From contig NZ_JAUCMN010000004.1 in NCBI RefSeq assembly GCF_030363035.1, forward strand, positions 289,685 through 353,684: 64,000 nt of DNA, in the 5' to 3' direction. Each line of letters opens with the position of its first letter. Position 1 is the first letter of the stretch. Made by a program: the position numbers and the translations under genes. Of this stretch, positions 1 to 7,956 are shown piece by piece. This DNA is from Curtobacterium caseinilyticum (GTDB taxonomy: Bacteria; Actinomycetota; Actinomycetes; Actinomycetales; Microbacteriaceae). A model generated the notes under the pieces. That model was not told where the DNA came from. It was given only the letters and a program-made list of their open reading frames with translations, and searched no databases.

Positions 1-503
1 CACCGGGTCTCGGCGGCCACGATCACCAGAGGGAACACCCCGAGGAACAGCCCCCAGAAGACGACGATCTGCAGCGCGGTACCGAGGACGTGCCGGTGGC
101 GCCCGGCGTCCGGGTCGGCGGTGCGGAAGCGCAGCGGACCGGAGGTGACGAGCTCAGTGGGGATCCGCCCGAGCAGCACCAGGCAGAGCGCCAGCACCGA
201 GCCGACGGTGGCGGCCGTCATCGCGACCACACCCCAGCCGGCCTCGCGGGTCGCCGTCGCCCAGAGGACCATGCCGGCCAGCACGACCGCGGTCCAGCCG
301 GTCGCGAGCACCGCGGCCCAGCGGAGGCCCGTCGCGGCGAGGGCGGACGCGACGACGAAGAGCGGAACGTCGAACGCCGCGACCAGGACCGGGTTGAGCG
401 TGCCGAGCGTGAGCGTCCGGACGGTCGGCACGGTCGCGACGAGCACCCACCACGCTCCGCCGGCGACGGCCTGCAGCGCGAACCACCAGCGACCCCGGGA
501 CAT
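1..503 (-). CDS. Multi-pass membrane protein, C-terminus cut off by window edge
   Basis: Reading leftward from ATG at 503 gives at least 167 residues without a stop before the window ends. The N-terminus (MSRGRWWFALQ) is followed by several hydrophobic segments and then FRTADPDAGRHRHVLG before a last visible helix. Its function is not evident; the layout vaguely resembles isoprenylcysteine carboxylmethyltransferase-family membrane proteins, which is only a guess. On the minus strand a TAGGTT box lies 6 nt before the ATG, so the mRNA is probably leaderless. Confidence 0.6.
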   Translation of the reverse strand, partial: MSRGRWWFALQAVAGGAWWVLVATVPTVRTLTLGTLNPVLVAAFDVPLFVVASALAATGLRWAAVLATGWTAVVLAGMVLWATATREAGWGVVAMTAATVGSVLALCLVLLGRIPTELVTSGPLRFRTADPDAGRHRHVLGTALQIVVFWGLFLGVFPLVIVAAETR

Positions 504-575
504 GGCTGCAACCTAGCAGCGGCGGTCGGCCGCACGAGACGTCTCGCAGTCCGCGAGACGCCCGTGACCCGGTAC

Positions 576-617
576 GGACGGGAGGCACGGTGCCAGCTGG
601 CACCGTGCCTCCCGTCC
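576..617. terminator. Perfect 42-bp palindrome, family A (GACGGGAGGC...GCCTCCCGTC)
   Basis: Two 21-nt arms with no loop spacer (576-596 and 597-617), each carrying the GGACGGGAGGC / GCCTCCCGTCC core. It lies between the divergently placed membrane gene and the end of the small gene at 656. The same core recurs at 3738, 8937, 15499, 29366, 58945 and 63916. It could act as a bidirectional terminator or be a mobile palindromic repeat. Confidence 0.75.
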
Positions 618-655
618 TGCGTCACGTGCGTCGCGCGATCAGCGCAGCCCGGCCA

Positions 656-796
656 TCAGCGCTGACCGTTGATCTGACCGAGCCAGCGCCCGAAGGCGGG
701 CTCCTGCTGGTCGTCGTGCAGCGCGCGCAGGGTGGTCGTCGGGATGCAGCGACGCTCGGTGTCGACGCCGTTCCCCTTGTGGAGGTCGAGGCTCAT
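656..796 (-). CDS. 46-aa hypothetical protein
   Basis: A short gene downstream of the SDR on the same strand. AAGGAG sits 8 nt before the ATG at 796. The product starts MSLDLHKGNGVDTERRC and ends FGRWLGQINGQR; it is mostly polar with one Cys and no membrane segment. The good ribosome site and the 60-nt gap to the SDR stop suggest it is the third gene of the alcohol dehydrogenase/SDR operon. No family is recognised. Confidence 0.55.
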   Translation of the reverse strand: MSLDLHKGNGVDTERRCIPTTTLRALHDDQQEPAFGRWLGQINGQR

Positions 797-856
797 GGTG
801 TGCTCCTTCGCAGTGTGTGGATGGTTCGACGCCGGCGGACGTCCGGGCATTCCCGA

Positions 857-1777
857 TCAGGGCGTGACCATGCCGCCGTTGACGTTGAGGGTCTCGCCGG
901 CGACGAAGCTCGACTCCTGCGAGGCGAGGAACACGTACGCCGGGGCGAGCTCCGCGGGCTGGGCGGCGCGGCCCATCGGTGACTCGCTGCTGCCGAACTC
1001 GGGCAGCGACTCGGGGTCGACGCCGCCGCTCGGCTGCAGGACGGTCCACGTCGGCCCGGGGGCGACGACGTTGACGCGGATGCCGCGTTCGACGAGGAGC
1101 TGCGACAGGCCCTTCGAGAAGTTGTTGATCGCGCCCTTCGACGCCGCGTAGTCGAGCCGGTCCGGCGCCGGCTGGTACGCCTCCATGGACGCGGTCGTGG
1201 TGATCGTCGCGCCGGGCTGCAGGTGCGGCAGCGCGGCGCGCACCAGGCGGAAGAGCCCGAAGACGTTGACGTCGAACGTCGCCTCGAACTGGTCGTCGGT
1301 GATGTCGAGCAGGTCCGGCTGCCAGCGCTGCTTGCCGGCGACGCTGACGAGTGCGTCGATGCCGCCGAGCTCCGCGACGGCGCGCTCGACGAGCTGCCCT
1401 GCGTACGCCTTGTCGCGGAGGTCGCCGGGGACCGCGACGGCCTTCCGGCCGGCGGCCTCGACCTGCTCGATCACGTGGTCGGCGTCGGACTGCTCCTCGG
1501 GCAGGTAGGCCAGGACGACGTCGGCGCCCTCGCGGGCGAAGGCGATCGCGACCGCCGCTCCGATGCCCGAGTCGGCGCCGGTGATGACGGCCTTGCGGCC
1601 CTCGAGCCGTCCGGTCCCGCGGTAGCTCGTCTCGCCGAGGTCGGGGACCGGGGTCATCTGCGACTGCAGGCCGGGTTCGTCCTGGGTCTGCGGCTCGGGG
1701 GAGACGTCGGGGTACCGGCTGCGCGGGTCCCCGAAGGCGTACTGGTCGGCGGGGCCGGACTGGTCGGGTGCGCTCAC
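857..1777 (-). CDS. SDR family oxidoreductase (general-stress type)
   Basis: A 306-aa NAD(P)-dependent short-chain dehydrogenase. After about 55 polar residues rich in Pro, Gln and Asp come the Rossmann motif TGADSGIG (about 66-73), a YAASK catalytic motif (about 211-215) and a C-terminal NVNGGMVTP. The N-terminal extension is typical of GSP39/YghA-like stress SDRs, not of fatty-acid FabG. The GTG start at 1777 overlaps the stop of the upstream alcohol dehydrogenase by 4 bp (GTGA), so the two are translationally coupled. The substrate is unknown. The frame stays open far upstream, but that stretch lies inside the dehydrogenase gene and is not a fusion. Confidence 0.85.
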   Translation of the reverse strand: MSAPDQSGPADQYAFGDPRSRYPDVSPEPQTQDEPGLQSQMTPVPDLGETSYRGTGRLEGRKAVITGADSGIGAAVAIAFAREGADVVLAYLPEEQSDADHVIEQVEAAGRKAVAVPGDLRDKAYAGQLVERAVAELGGIDALVSVAGKQRWQPDLLDITDDQFEATFDVNVFGLFRLVRAALPHLQPGATITTTASMEAYQPAPDRLDYAASKGAINNFSKGLSQLLVERGIRVNVVAPGPTWTVLQPSGGVDPESLPEFGSSESPMGRAAQPAELAPAYVFLASQESSFVAGETLNVNGGMVTP

Positions 1778-2997
1778 TTGCTCGTCTCCAGCTCCACCTT
1801 GACCCAGCCGGGCTCGCGGCGGTCGAAGGCCTCGTACGCCTCGATCGCCGAACCGATCGGCTCGTGTTCGGTGATGAGGGCGGTCGGGTCGAACTGCCCC
1901 GACGCCACCAGGTCGATGAGCGGCGGCGTGACCGAGTGGTGGTCGCAGTTGCCCATGCGGATCGTCAGGTTCTTGTTCATCGCCTGGCCGATCGGGTAGC
2001 GCTCGGCCGTCGGGCCGTACACGCCGATGATGCCGATGCGGCCGTACTTCGCGACCGATGCCACCGCCCACTGCGCGACCTGCGAGGGGCCGTCGCCGGG
2101 CTTCCACTGCTGCTGCTCGCCGAAGCCGTCGGGCGAGGCGTCCGGGGCCACCTGCTGCACCTCGGCGTCGAACTGCTGGGCCTGCTCGTCGGACACGGCC
2201 GCGGGGCCCTGCTTCGGGCGCTCCGCGTCGACACCGACGGCGTCGATGACGGCGTCCGCGCCGATCCCGTTGGTCAGGTCCATGATCGCCTGCACCGGGT
2301 CCTCGCGGTTGTAGTCGACCACCTCGCAGTGCTGGGCGAGCGCCGCGGCGAGCCGGGTCTCCTCGCCGTCGACGACGATGACGCGGGCCGCACCGAGCTT
2401 GTACGCCGACGCGGCGGCGAACTGGCCGACGATGCCGGCGCCGAACACGACGACGACGTCGCCACGGGTGACGCCGGCGAGCTCGGCACCGAACCACCCG
2501 GTCGGGAAGATGTCGGAGAGCAGGATCGCCTGCTCGTCGGAGACGGTGTCCGGCAGCGGGTGCATGGTGTTCCGGGCGTAGGGCACGCGGACGTACTCGG
2601 CCTGCAGTCCGTCCACCGGTCCGGTCGACTCCGGGCCGCCGAAGAAGCTCGTGCCGGCCTGCGGACCGTTCGGGTTCGCGACGTCGCACTGTGCGGTCTT
2701 GCCCATCCGGCAGTAGCGGCACGCGCCGCACGAGATGGTCGAGTTGATGACGACGCGGTCACCGGCGGAGAACCCGCGGACGGCGTCGCCGACCTCGGTG
2801 ACGACGCCGACGGCCTCGTGCCCGAGGATCGTGCCCTCCTGCATCGGCGCCATGGTGCCGCGCACGAAGTGCAGGTCGGTGCCGCAGATCGCACTGCGGG
2901 TGATCCGGACGATCGCGTCCTCCGGGTGTTGGACGGTGGGCTCCGGGACCTCGTCGAGACGGATGTCTCCGATGCCGTGCCAGACCACTGCGCGCAT
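1774..2997 (-). CDS. Zinc-dependent alcohol dehydrogenase (formaldehyde-dehydrogenase-like)
   Basis: A 407-aa medium-chain dehydrogenase. Catalytic zinc ligands are Cys38 and His60-Glu61 (GHEAVGVV); a structural zinc lobe has Cys90, 93, 96 and 104 (CGACRYCRMGKTAQC); the nucleotide-binding motif GAGIVG is at about 186-191. A long polar Gln/Asp-rich insert at about 245-300 resembles glutathione-independent formaldehyde dehydrogenase-like members. ATG at 2997 follows an AGGAAG ribosome site. It is the first gene of the operon with the stress-type SDR, which suggests oxidation or detoxification of small alcohols or aldehydes; the substrate is not determined. Confidence 0.85.
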   Translation of the reverse strand: MRAVVWHGIGDIRLDEVPEPTVQHPEDAIVRITRSAICGTDLHFVRGTMAPMQEGTILGHEAVGVVTEVGDAVRGFSAGDRVVINSTISCGACRYCRMGKTAQCDVANPNGPQAGTSFFGGPESTGPVDGLQAEYVRVPYARNTMHPLPDTVSDEQAILLSDIFPTGWFGAELAGVTRGDVVVVFGAGIVGQFAAASAYKLGAARVIVVDGEETRLAAALAQHCEVVDYNREDPVQAIMDLTNGIGADAVIDAVGVDAERPKQGPAAVSDEQAQQFDAEVQQVAPDASPDGFGEQQQWKPGDGPSQVAQWAVASVAKYGRIGIIGVYGPTAERYPIGQAMNKNLTIRMGNCDHHSVTPPLIDLVASGQFDPTALITEHEPIGSAIEAYEAFDRREPGWVKVELETSK

Positions 2998-3145
2998 GTC
3001 GCTCTCGCTTCCTGTCGTGGGTGTTCGGGGGACACTCAACGCGCGGAGCCCTGGACGGACACGGAGTGCCGTCCGGTCTGCGCGCCGGAACGGGGGACAC
3101 GCTCCGCTGGTCGGCCTTCCAGGCGTCGCGGGTTCGCTGGCGCGC

Positions 3146-3487
3146 ATGAGTGACGACCAGCACGACGAGAAGCAGACCCGCGACGACTTCGCGGACGCCG
3201 TCAACATGACCGCGTCCCAGCTGCGGAAGTGGCTCGACACGGAGGAGTCGAAGGAGGTCGGGCAGAAGCCGGACGGCGGCGGTGAGTCCACCGGCCACGA
3301 GAGCGGTCGCCACATCGTGGCGATCCTCGAGAAGAAGCAGGGCGACTACACCGACGACGACTACGCGCACATGCGGAAGGTCGTCGGGTACGTCGCGCGG
3401 CACTCGAAGCAGGAGCCGAAGGGTGACTCGCACGACTCGAAGTGGCGGTACTCGTTGATGAACTGGGGACACGACCCGGAGAAGTGA
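3146..3487 (+). CDS. DUF3140 domain-containing protein
   Basis: A 113-aa charged, soluble protein. The sequence DDFADAVNMTASQLRKWLDTEESKEVG followed by HESGRHIVAILEKK and YSLMNWGHDP matches the DUF3140 family as I recall it; its function is unknown. It diverges from the alcohol dehydrogenase operon. There is no clear ribosome site and a TTCGCT box lies 7 nt before the ATG, so the transcript may be leaderless. Confidence 0.8.
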   Translation: MSDDQHDEKQTRDDFADAVNMTASQLRKWLDTEESKEVGQKPDGGGESTGHESGRHIVAILEKKQGDYTDDDYAHMRKVVGYVARHSKQEPKGDSHDSKWRYSLMNWGHDPEK

Positions 3488-3516
3488 CGCGCGGGGAGCT
3501 GCGGCAGAATGGAGCC

Positions 3517-3726
3517 GTGGACGACTCCGGCATGCCCCGCTTCCGTCGCATCTGGTCGACGATCCAGGTGGGCGTGCTCGCCGCCGCCGTGGTGTTCTGC
3601 GTCGTGATGCTGGTGATCGGACAGGGGGAGCTCGACCGCGTCTACGCGGTCGCTGCGGTCTTCTTCGGGCTGGCACTCGTCGGGCACGCGACGTACCTGT
3701 GGTTGCTCGCGCGGTCGCGTCGCTGA
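3517..3726 (+). CDS. Small two-helix membrane protein
   Basis: 69 aa with two predicted helices (IQVGVLAAAVVFCVVMLVIG and VAAVFFGLALVGHATYLWLLA) and a basic C-terminus. I chose GTG at 3517 because CAGAAT lies 6 nt upstream, the usual leaderless spacing here; an internal ATG at 3532 is an alternative. It starts 30 nt after the DUF3140 gene. No function is recognised. Confidence 0.6.
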   Translation: MDDSGMPRFRRIWSTIQVGVLAAAVVFCVVMLVIGQGELDRVYAVAAVFFGLALVGHATYLWLLARSRR

Positions 3727-3737
3727 CCGGCGCCGGG

Positions 3738-3780
3738 CGGACGGGAGGCGCGTGGCGGACCGTCACGCGCCTCCCGTCCG
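3738..3780. terminator. Family A hairpin between convergent genes
   Basis: Perfect 17-bp arms CGGACGGGAGGCGCGTG (3738-3754) and its complement (3764-3780) around a 9-nt loop. It sits between the convergent ends at 3726 and 3784, as expected for a bidirectional terminator without a U tract. Confidence 0.8.
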
Positions 3781-3783
3781 CCG

Positions 3784-4680
3784 TCAGGCCTGCTGCCAGA
3801 CGCGCACCCAGTCGACGAGCATCTGCTGCGGGAACCGGGTGGTCGCGTCCGGTGAGCCGGGCCAGGTGCCGCCGACGGCGACGTTCAGCACGACGAAGAA
3901 CGGCTTGTCGAAGACCCACGGGGACGTGCCGACATCGGCACGGGTGACGGTCCGGCGAGCGACCCCGTCGACGGTCCAGGTGATCGAGCCGGGGCGCCAG
4001 TCGACGCCGAAGACGTGGAAGTCGTCGGCGAACGCCGCGCCGCTCGGCTGCGTGTACGACGCGGTCAGGCCCTGTGCGCCCGAGTACCCCGGCCCGTGCA
4101 CGGTGCCGTGCACCACGGCCGGCTCGTACCCGACGTTCTCCATGACGTCGATCTCGCCGCACGCGGGCCAGCCGACCTGCCCGATGTCGGCGCCGAGCAT
4201 CCAGAACGCCGGCCACAGGCCCTGCCCGCGGGGGATGCGGATCCGCGCCTCGACGCGGCCGTACTGCGCGGTGAAGGTGCCCTCGGTCGTCAGACGGGCC
4301 GAGGTGTACGAGCCGTCGGCCTCGCGGCGGGCGGTGATGACGAGGTTGCCGGCGCCGTCGAGGGCGCTGTTCCGGCGGGAGTCCGTGTAGGTCTGCAGCT
4401 CGGCGTTGCCCCAGCCACCGGCGCCGGTGTCGAAGCGCCAGATGCCGGGGTTCGGGGCGCTGCCGGCGGCACCGTCGAACTCGTCGGCAGCGAGCAGCAC
4501 CGCGCCGTTCGACGGGGTCGCGGCCTGCGCGCCGGTGCCGGTGGCGAGCACGGCTCCGGCGGTCGTGGACGCGACAGCGGCACCGGTCAGGCCGAGCGTC
4601 AGGAAGCGGCGACGGTCGAGGCCGTCCGCGTCGCGGAGGACGGGGCGGGTGCGGTGGTCAGGAGTGGGGGCGTTCGTCAT
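3784..4680 (-). CDS. Secreted glycoside hydrolase family 16 (endo-beta-1,3-glucanase-like)
   Basis: A 298-aa exported hydrolase. A twin-arginine signal (DRRRFLTLGLTGAAVAS) ends near AQAATP, so the protein should be exported folded. The GH16 active-site motif GEIDVMENVG places the nucleophile at Glu176 and the acid/base at Glu181. WPAFWMLG and the C-terminal DWVRVWQ strand are typical of laminarinase-type members. It is likely to hydrolyse beta-1,3 or mixed-linkage glucans from fungi, algae or plants (family knowledge). It is transcribed alone; family A hairpin lies just beyond its stop. Confidence 0.88.
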   Translation of the reverse strand: MTNAPTPDHRTRPVLRDADGLDRRRFLTLGLTGAAVASTTAGAVLATGTGAQAATPSNGAVLLAADEFDGAAGSAPNPGIWRFDTGAGGWGNAELQTYTDSRRNSALDGAGNLVITARREADGSYTSARLTTEGTFTAQYGRVEARIRIPRGQGLWPAFWMLGADIGQVGWPACGEIDVMENVGYEPAVVHGTVHGPGYSGAQGLTASYTQPSGAAFADDFHVFGVDWRPGSITWTVDGVARRTVTRADVGTSPWVFDKPFFVVLNVAVGGTWPGSPDATTRFPQQMLVDWVRVWQQA

Positions 4681-4894
4681 GTCGCGTTCTCGTGGGTCGG
4701 CGGAGCCGTCAGCGGACGGGCACTGGATCATCACCCGCGCTGCGCGTCCGCGCCAGTCCCCTCTTCTCAGGACAGCGGCGACCCCGGCGTACGTCGTGCG
4801 TCGTGGGCTGGCCAGGTGGTGCGGCGGAGCGCCGGTGCTCCCGCGTCGGACTCCGGTGTGCTGTCCCTCGCGCGGACCGTTCGCGAGGGTCCGG
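4681..4894. other. Intergenic region upstream of the GH16 gene
   Basis: A 214-bp gap between the PP2C gene end and the glucanase start, both on the minus strand. It must carry the glucanase promoter and perhaps the PP2C terminator. Only a weak purine-rich site (ACGAGAAC) before the ATG is visible, and no convincing promoter was found. Confidence 0.4.
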
Positions 4895-6205
4895 TCAGGG
4901 CTGGTAGGCGACGCACAGCACGGTGACGTCGTCCGGGTGCTCGCCCGCGTGCGCGAGGTCGGCGATGCCGTCGACGAGCTGCTGCGGGTGCGACCGCTCG
5001 GCCACCCAGGCCTCGAAGCGGTCGAGCGAGTCGAGGTCGCCGCCGAACAGGTCGAGCACACCGTCGCTGACCGCGACGATCACGTCGCCGGCCTCGAGGA
5101 ACGTGTCCTCCGCCGTCCAACTCGTGCCGACGCCGATCGGCAGGTGGCCGGACCGGAGCGGCCGGACGGTGCCGTCGGCGCTCCGCAGCACGGTCAGCCC
5201 GTGTCCGGCGTCGACCCAGCGGGCGTGACCGTCGCGGTCGACCCGCACGTGGAAGCACGTGGTGAACTGCCCGCTCGTCAGGTCGGACGCACCGGTGGCG
5301 AGCCCGGTGGCGGCACGGCGGACCGCGACGGCCGGATCGGTCTCGTCGACGGTGCTCCGGATGAGGGACCGGACGGCCGCGGCGATCATCCCTGCGCCGA
5401 CCCCCTTGCCCATCACGTCGCCGAGGGTGAAGGCCGCGCCACCGGGGGTCGCGAACCAGTCGTAGAAGTCGCCGCCGACCGTGCGCGCGGGGATGCACAC
5501 GCCGACGGCGCGGAGCTCGTCCGGCAGCCCGACGGTCGTCGTCGGCAGGAGCGACTGCTGCACGAGCGCGGCGCGGTCGATCTCACCCTCGGCCACGCGG
5601 CGTCGGCGCTGCACGGCGGCGAGCTGCATGCCCGCCTGGCGGGCGAGCTCGTTCGTCACCGCTGCGGTCGCCCCGAACACGAACACGACGATGAACAGGC
5701 GGACGAGCTCACTCGGACGGGGCTCGGTGGGGGCGATCAGGTACGAGAGCAGCAAGGTGCCGGTCGTCCCGAGGACCGGCCACACCACGTGTCGACGCCC
5801 GGGGTTCGCGGCGACCCACACCACCGGCAGCACGACGATCGCGGTGAAGACCGACGCGCCGTCGCCCGTGCCGAACCGGAGGAAGCCGACCGCGAAGAAG
5901 TCGAGCGCGGGGACGAGGAGCTCCACGCGCATCGCAGCGGGCCACCGGGCGGCCACCGCGGCGAAGACGAGCCCGGCGAGCGCGATCGCGACTCCCGTCC
6001 ACATCAGGGGGGCGTCGCTCACCTCGAGCCACGGCGAGAACGTGCTCGCGACGGCGGCCCCGACGATCAGGGCAGCGATGATCGTCTGCTTCGCGAGCGG
6101 CGCCCACGAGGTCCGGATGCCACCGAGCACGATCGGGCCGGTGTCGTCGCGGACGCTGGTGGTCCACGTCCTGGTCGACGACGGGCGGTCCGCGGTGCTC
6201 GTCAC
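4895..6205 (-). CDS. Membrane-anchored PP2C-family (SpoIIE/RsbU-type) phosphatase
   Basis: A 436-aa protein. The N-terminal half carries about six hydrophobic helices, then a short linker (QRRRRVAEGEIDRAALVQQSLLP), the usual lead-in to a SpoIIE phosphatase domain. Metal-binding motifs VGGDFYDW, LGDVMGKG, DAGHG, SDGV and HPDDVTV are all present. Such enzymes dephosphorylate anti-sigma-factor antagonists in partner switching. No antagonist is adjacent, but a STAS/HATPase pair at 30741-31489 is a possible partner (inference). The GTG start at 6205 lies inside a palindrome. Confidence 0.85.
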   Translation of the reverse strand: MTSTADRPSSTRTWTTSVRDDTGPIVLGGIRTSWAPLAKQTIIAALIVGAAVASTFSPWLEVSDAPLMWTGVAIALAGLVFAAVAARWPAAMRVELLVPALDFFAVGFLRFGTGDGASVFTAIVVLPVVWVAANPGRRHVVWPVLGTTGTLLLSYLIAPTEPRPSELVRLFIVVFVFGATAAVTNELARQAGMQLAAVQRRRRVAEGEIDRAALVQQSLLPTTTVGLPDELRAVGVCIPARTVGGDFYDWFATPGGAAFTLGDVMGKGVGAGMIAAAVRSLIRSTVDETDPAVAVRRAATGLATGASDLTSGQFTTCFHVRVDRDGHARWVDAGHGLTVLRSADGTVRPLRSGHLPIGVGTSWTAEDTFLEAGDVIVAVSDGVLDLFGGDLDSLDRFEAWVAERSHPQQLVDGIADLAHAGEHPDDVTVLCVAYQP

Positions 6206-6229
6206 ACGGACGAGTCAACCCGTGTGACG
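6200..6229. promoter_or_regulatory. Inverted repeat over the PP2C start codon
   Basis: CGTCACACGG (6200-6209) and CCGTGTGACG (6220-6229) form 10-bp perfect arms with a 10-nt spacer covering the GTG start of the phosphatase gene. It could be an operator or an mRNA hairpin that hides the start codon. Confidence 0.45.
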
Positions 6230-6352
6230 TCGCCCGGGCAACCCCACTCCGGGGGCCGGGCGTGTTGAGTCGCGCTCAGCGGACCGGCGGACCGGCGGCG
6301 GACCGACGGGCCTGCGGCCGTGGCGTCGTCCGCCGCACTGCGCCTGGCCCGA

Positions 6353-6616
6353 TCAGAGTCCGAGGCGGAACGCGAGCGGCACGAGCAGGCCCGCGACCCA
6401 GATGACCACCATCACGAGCGCGCCCGCAGCGAGCCACCGGCGCCGCCGCCGGAACCTCGGGCTGCGGTCCTCGCCCCACATCTGTGCACGGACGAGCGTC
6501 CGGTTCGCCTGTTCGACGACCTTGCGCACCTCGGGGTCGTCGAGGGGGAGCGACCCCGAACGGGCGTGCTCGGCGATCGCCGTCGCTTCCTCGACGGTCA
6601 GCTCGTCCTTCGGCAT
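6353..6616 (-). CDS. Small membrane protein with cytosolic N-terminus
   Basis: 87 aa: an acidic N-terminal part (MPKDELTVEEATAIAEHARSG, then PEVRKVVEQANRTLVRAQ), an arginine cluster (RFRRRRRW) and one C-terminal helix (WLAAGALVMVVIWVAGLLVPLAF). The topology suggests a tail-anchored protein. No family is recognised. It is followed by the PP2C gene on the same strand after about 150 nt. Confidence 0.6.
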   Translation of the reverse strand: MPKDELTVEEATAIAEHARSGSLPLDDPEVRKVVEQANRTLVRAQMWGEDRSPRFRRRRRWLAAGALVMVVIWVAGLLVPLAFRLGL

Positions 6617-6669
6617 GGGCCCATCGTGGCACCCGGTCGCCGTGCACCGGAAGGGTGGACGTGCTCCGG

Positions 6670-7266
6670 TCACGCCAGGCGGCGGACCTCGGCGTCGAGC
6701 ACGTCGACCGCCCACGCGGTGTCCGCGTCGGCCGGTCGGTGCACGAGGTGGAGCGCCAGACCGTCGATCAGCGCGTGCAGTCGAGCAGCAGCAGCAGCAG
6801 CCGGTCCGGGTCCCTCGGGGTCGGGGCCGCGGAGCTCGTCGACGGCGCTCCGGCACGCGTCCCGGAGCAGTGCGTGGGCCTCGTCGTGCACGCGCCGGAC
6901 GCTCGCGTCGGTGAGGGCGAGCGAGCCGAGCGTGAGCCACACCTCGGCCTCGGTGCGGCGTTCACGGTCGAGGGGGAGGAGCTCCCGCAGGCACCGCGCC
7001 ACGAAGTCGACCCGGTCGTCGTCGGAGGTCCGTGCGGCGTGGAGCGCGGCGAGGCGGAGCTGCACGTGCTCGAACACGCGGCGGAGGCAGGCCACCCGCA
7101 GGGAGTCCTGTGTCGGGTAGGCCCGGCGGAGCGATGCCGTCGCGATGCCGGCCTCGTCCGCGACGTTGCGGACCGAGAACGCCGCCAGGCCGTCCCGGGT
7201 CAGCACGCGCCAAGCGGCCTCGCCGATCTCGCGGTCGCGTTCGTCGTGGTCGATCAGGCGGGGCAC
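6670..7266 (-). CDS. TetR-family transcriptional regulator
   Basis: A 198-aa regulator. The N-terminal helix-turn-helix spans about 10-55 (GLAAFSVRNVADEAGIATASLRRAYPTQDSL); the C-terminal ligand/dimer domain has a DRERRTEAEVWLTL segment. GTG at 7266 gives the usual MPRLIDHDER start; another GTG at 7281 would add five residues. It diverges from the membrane protein at 7364. The short intergenic region contains tandem repeats that look like its operators, so it probably represses both itself and the neighbour. Confidence 0.85.
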   Translation of the reverse strand: MPRLIDHDERDREIGEAAWRVLTRDGLAAFSVRNVADEAGIATASLRRAYPTQDSLRVACLRRVFEHVQLRLAALHAARTSDDDRVDFVARCLRELLPLDRERRTEAEVWLTLGSLALTDASVRRVHDEAHALLRDACRSAVDELRGPDPEGPGPAAAAAARLHALIDGLALHLVHRPADADTAWAVDVLDAEVRRLA

Positions 7267-7285
7267 GCGCTGATCGTACACAGTC

Positions 7286-7348
7286 GTACCAGCACCGCTG
7301 TTGTGGACACACCTGTACTAGCATCGACGTTGTGAACACACTCGTACT
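7286..7348. promoter_or_regulatory. Two tandem 29-bp operator-like repeats between tetR and membrane gene
   Basis: GTAC(C/T) recurs at 7286, 7315 and 7344 with a 29-bp period. The two complete units match at 22 of 29 positions. Each contains TGTGNNCACA (7302-7311 and 7331-7340), a dyad suited to a dimeric TetR protein. The ribosome site of the rightward gene begins just after the last GTACT. Confidence 0.6.
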
Positions 7349-7363
7349 CAGAAGGAGCGTCCC

Positions 7364-7891
7364 GTGCTGATCGCCGTCATCATCGCCTGCGAGATCGGGT
7401 TCTGGGTCGCCGTCTTCGGCGGGCTCGCCCTGCGGTACCTCGGCGGGGCCCGTCGGACGGGTGCCGTCGTCCTCGCCCTGGCGCCCGTCCTCGACGCGGT
7501 CCTGCTCGCCGTGACCGCCCTCGACCTCGCCCAGGGCGGACGCGCGGACTGGATGCACGGTCTCGCTGCGCTCTACGTCGGCGTCTCGCTCGCCTACGGC
7601 AGGCGGATGGTCGAGTGGGCGGACGCCCGCTTCGCCCACTGGCGCCACGGTCGAGCACTCCCGCCGCGACCCACCGGGTGGGCGTACACCCGGGCCTGCT
7701 GGGCGGACGTGCTGCGGACCGCCCTCGCGGTCGCGATCGCGGGCGCCGTCGTCGGCGCGTTCCTCCTGGCCTTCGGGACGGGCGTCCACACCGAGGCGCT
7801 CATCGCCTGGCTCCCGGTGCTCGGCGTCGTGCTCGGGGTCGAACTGCTCTGGGCCATCAGCTACACGCTCTGGCCGCGGCGGGTCCGCTGA
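7364..7891 (+). CDS. Integral membrane protein under TetR control
   Basis: A 175-aa hydrophobic protein with about five helices; a loop PPRPTGWAYTRACWADVLR sits between the third and fourth. AAGGAG lies 8 nt before GTG at 7364. The divergent TetR gene and shared operator region suggest a membrane or transport role induced by a ligand, but the family is not recognised. Confidence 0.75.
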   Translation: MLIAVIIACEIGFWVAVFGGLALRYLGGARRTGAVVLALAPVLDAVLLAVTALDLAQGGRADWMHGLAALYVGVSLAYGRRMVEWADARFAHWRHGRALPPRPTGWAYTRACWADVLRTALAVAIAGAVVGAFLLAFGTGVHTEALIAWLPVLGVVLGVELLWAISYTLWPRRVR

Positions 7892-7956
7892 CCGTGCATC
7901 CCGTCCGCGCGCCGGCCTGGGCGCGACCGCAGGAGCGACCGGGTAGCAACGCAGGC

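Noticed and set aside
857..2731. An unbroken 624-codon frame that would join the SDR to a long upstream extension
   Set aside because: The upstream part is Arg-rich frame-shifted sequence within the alcohol dehydrogenase gene; the GTG at 1777 overlapping that gene's stop explains the SDR start.
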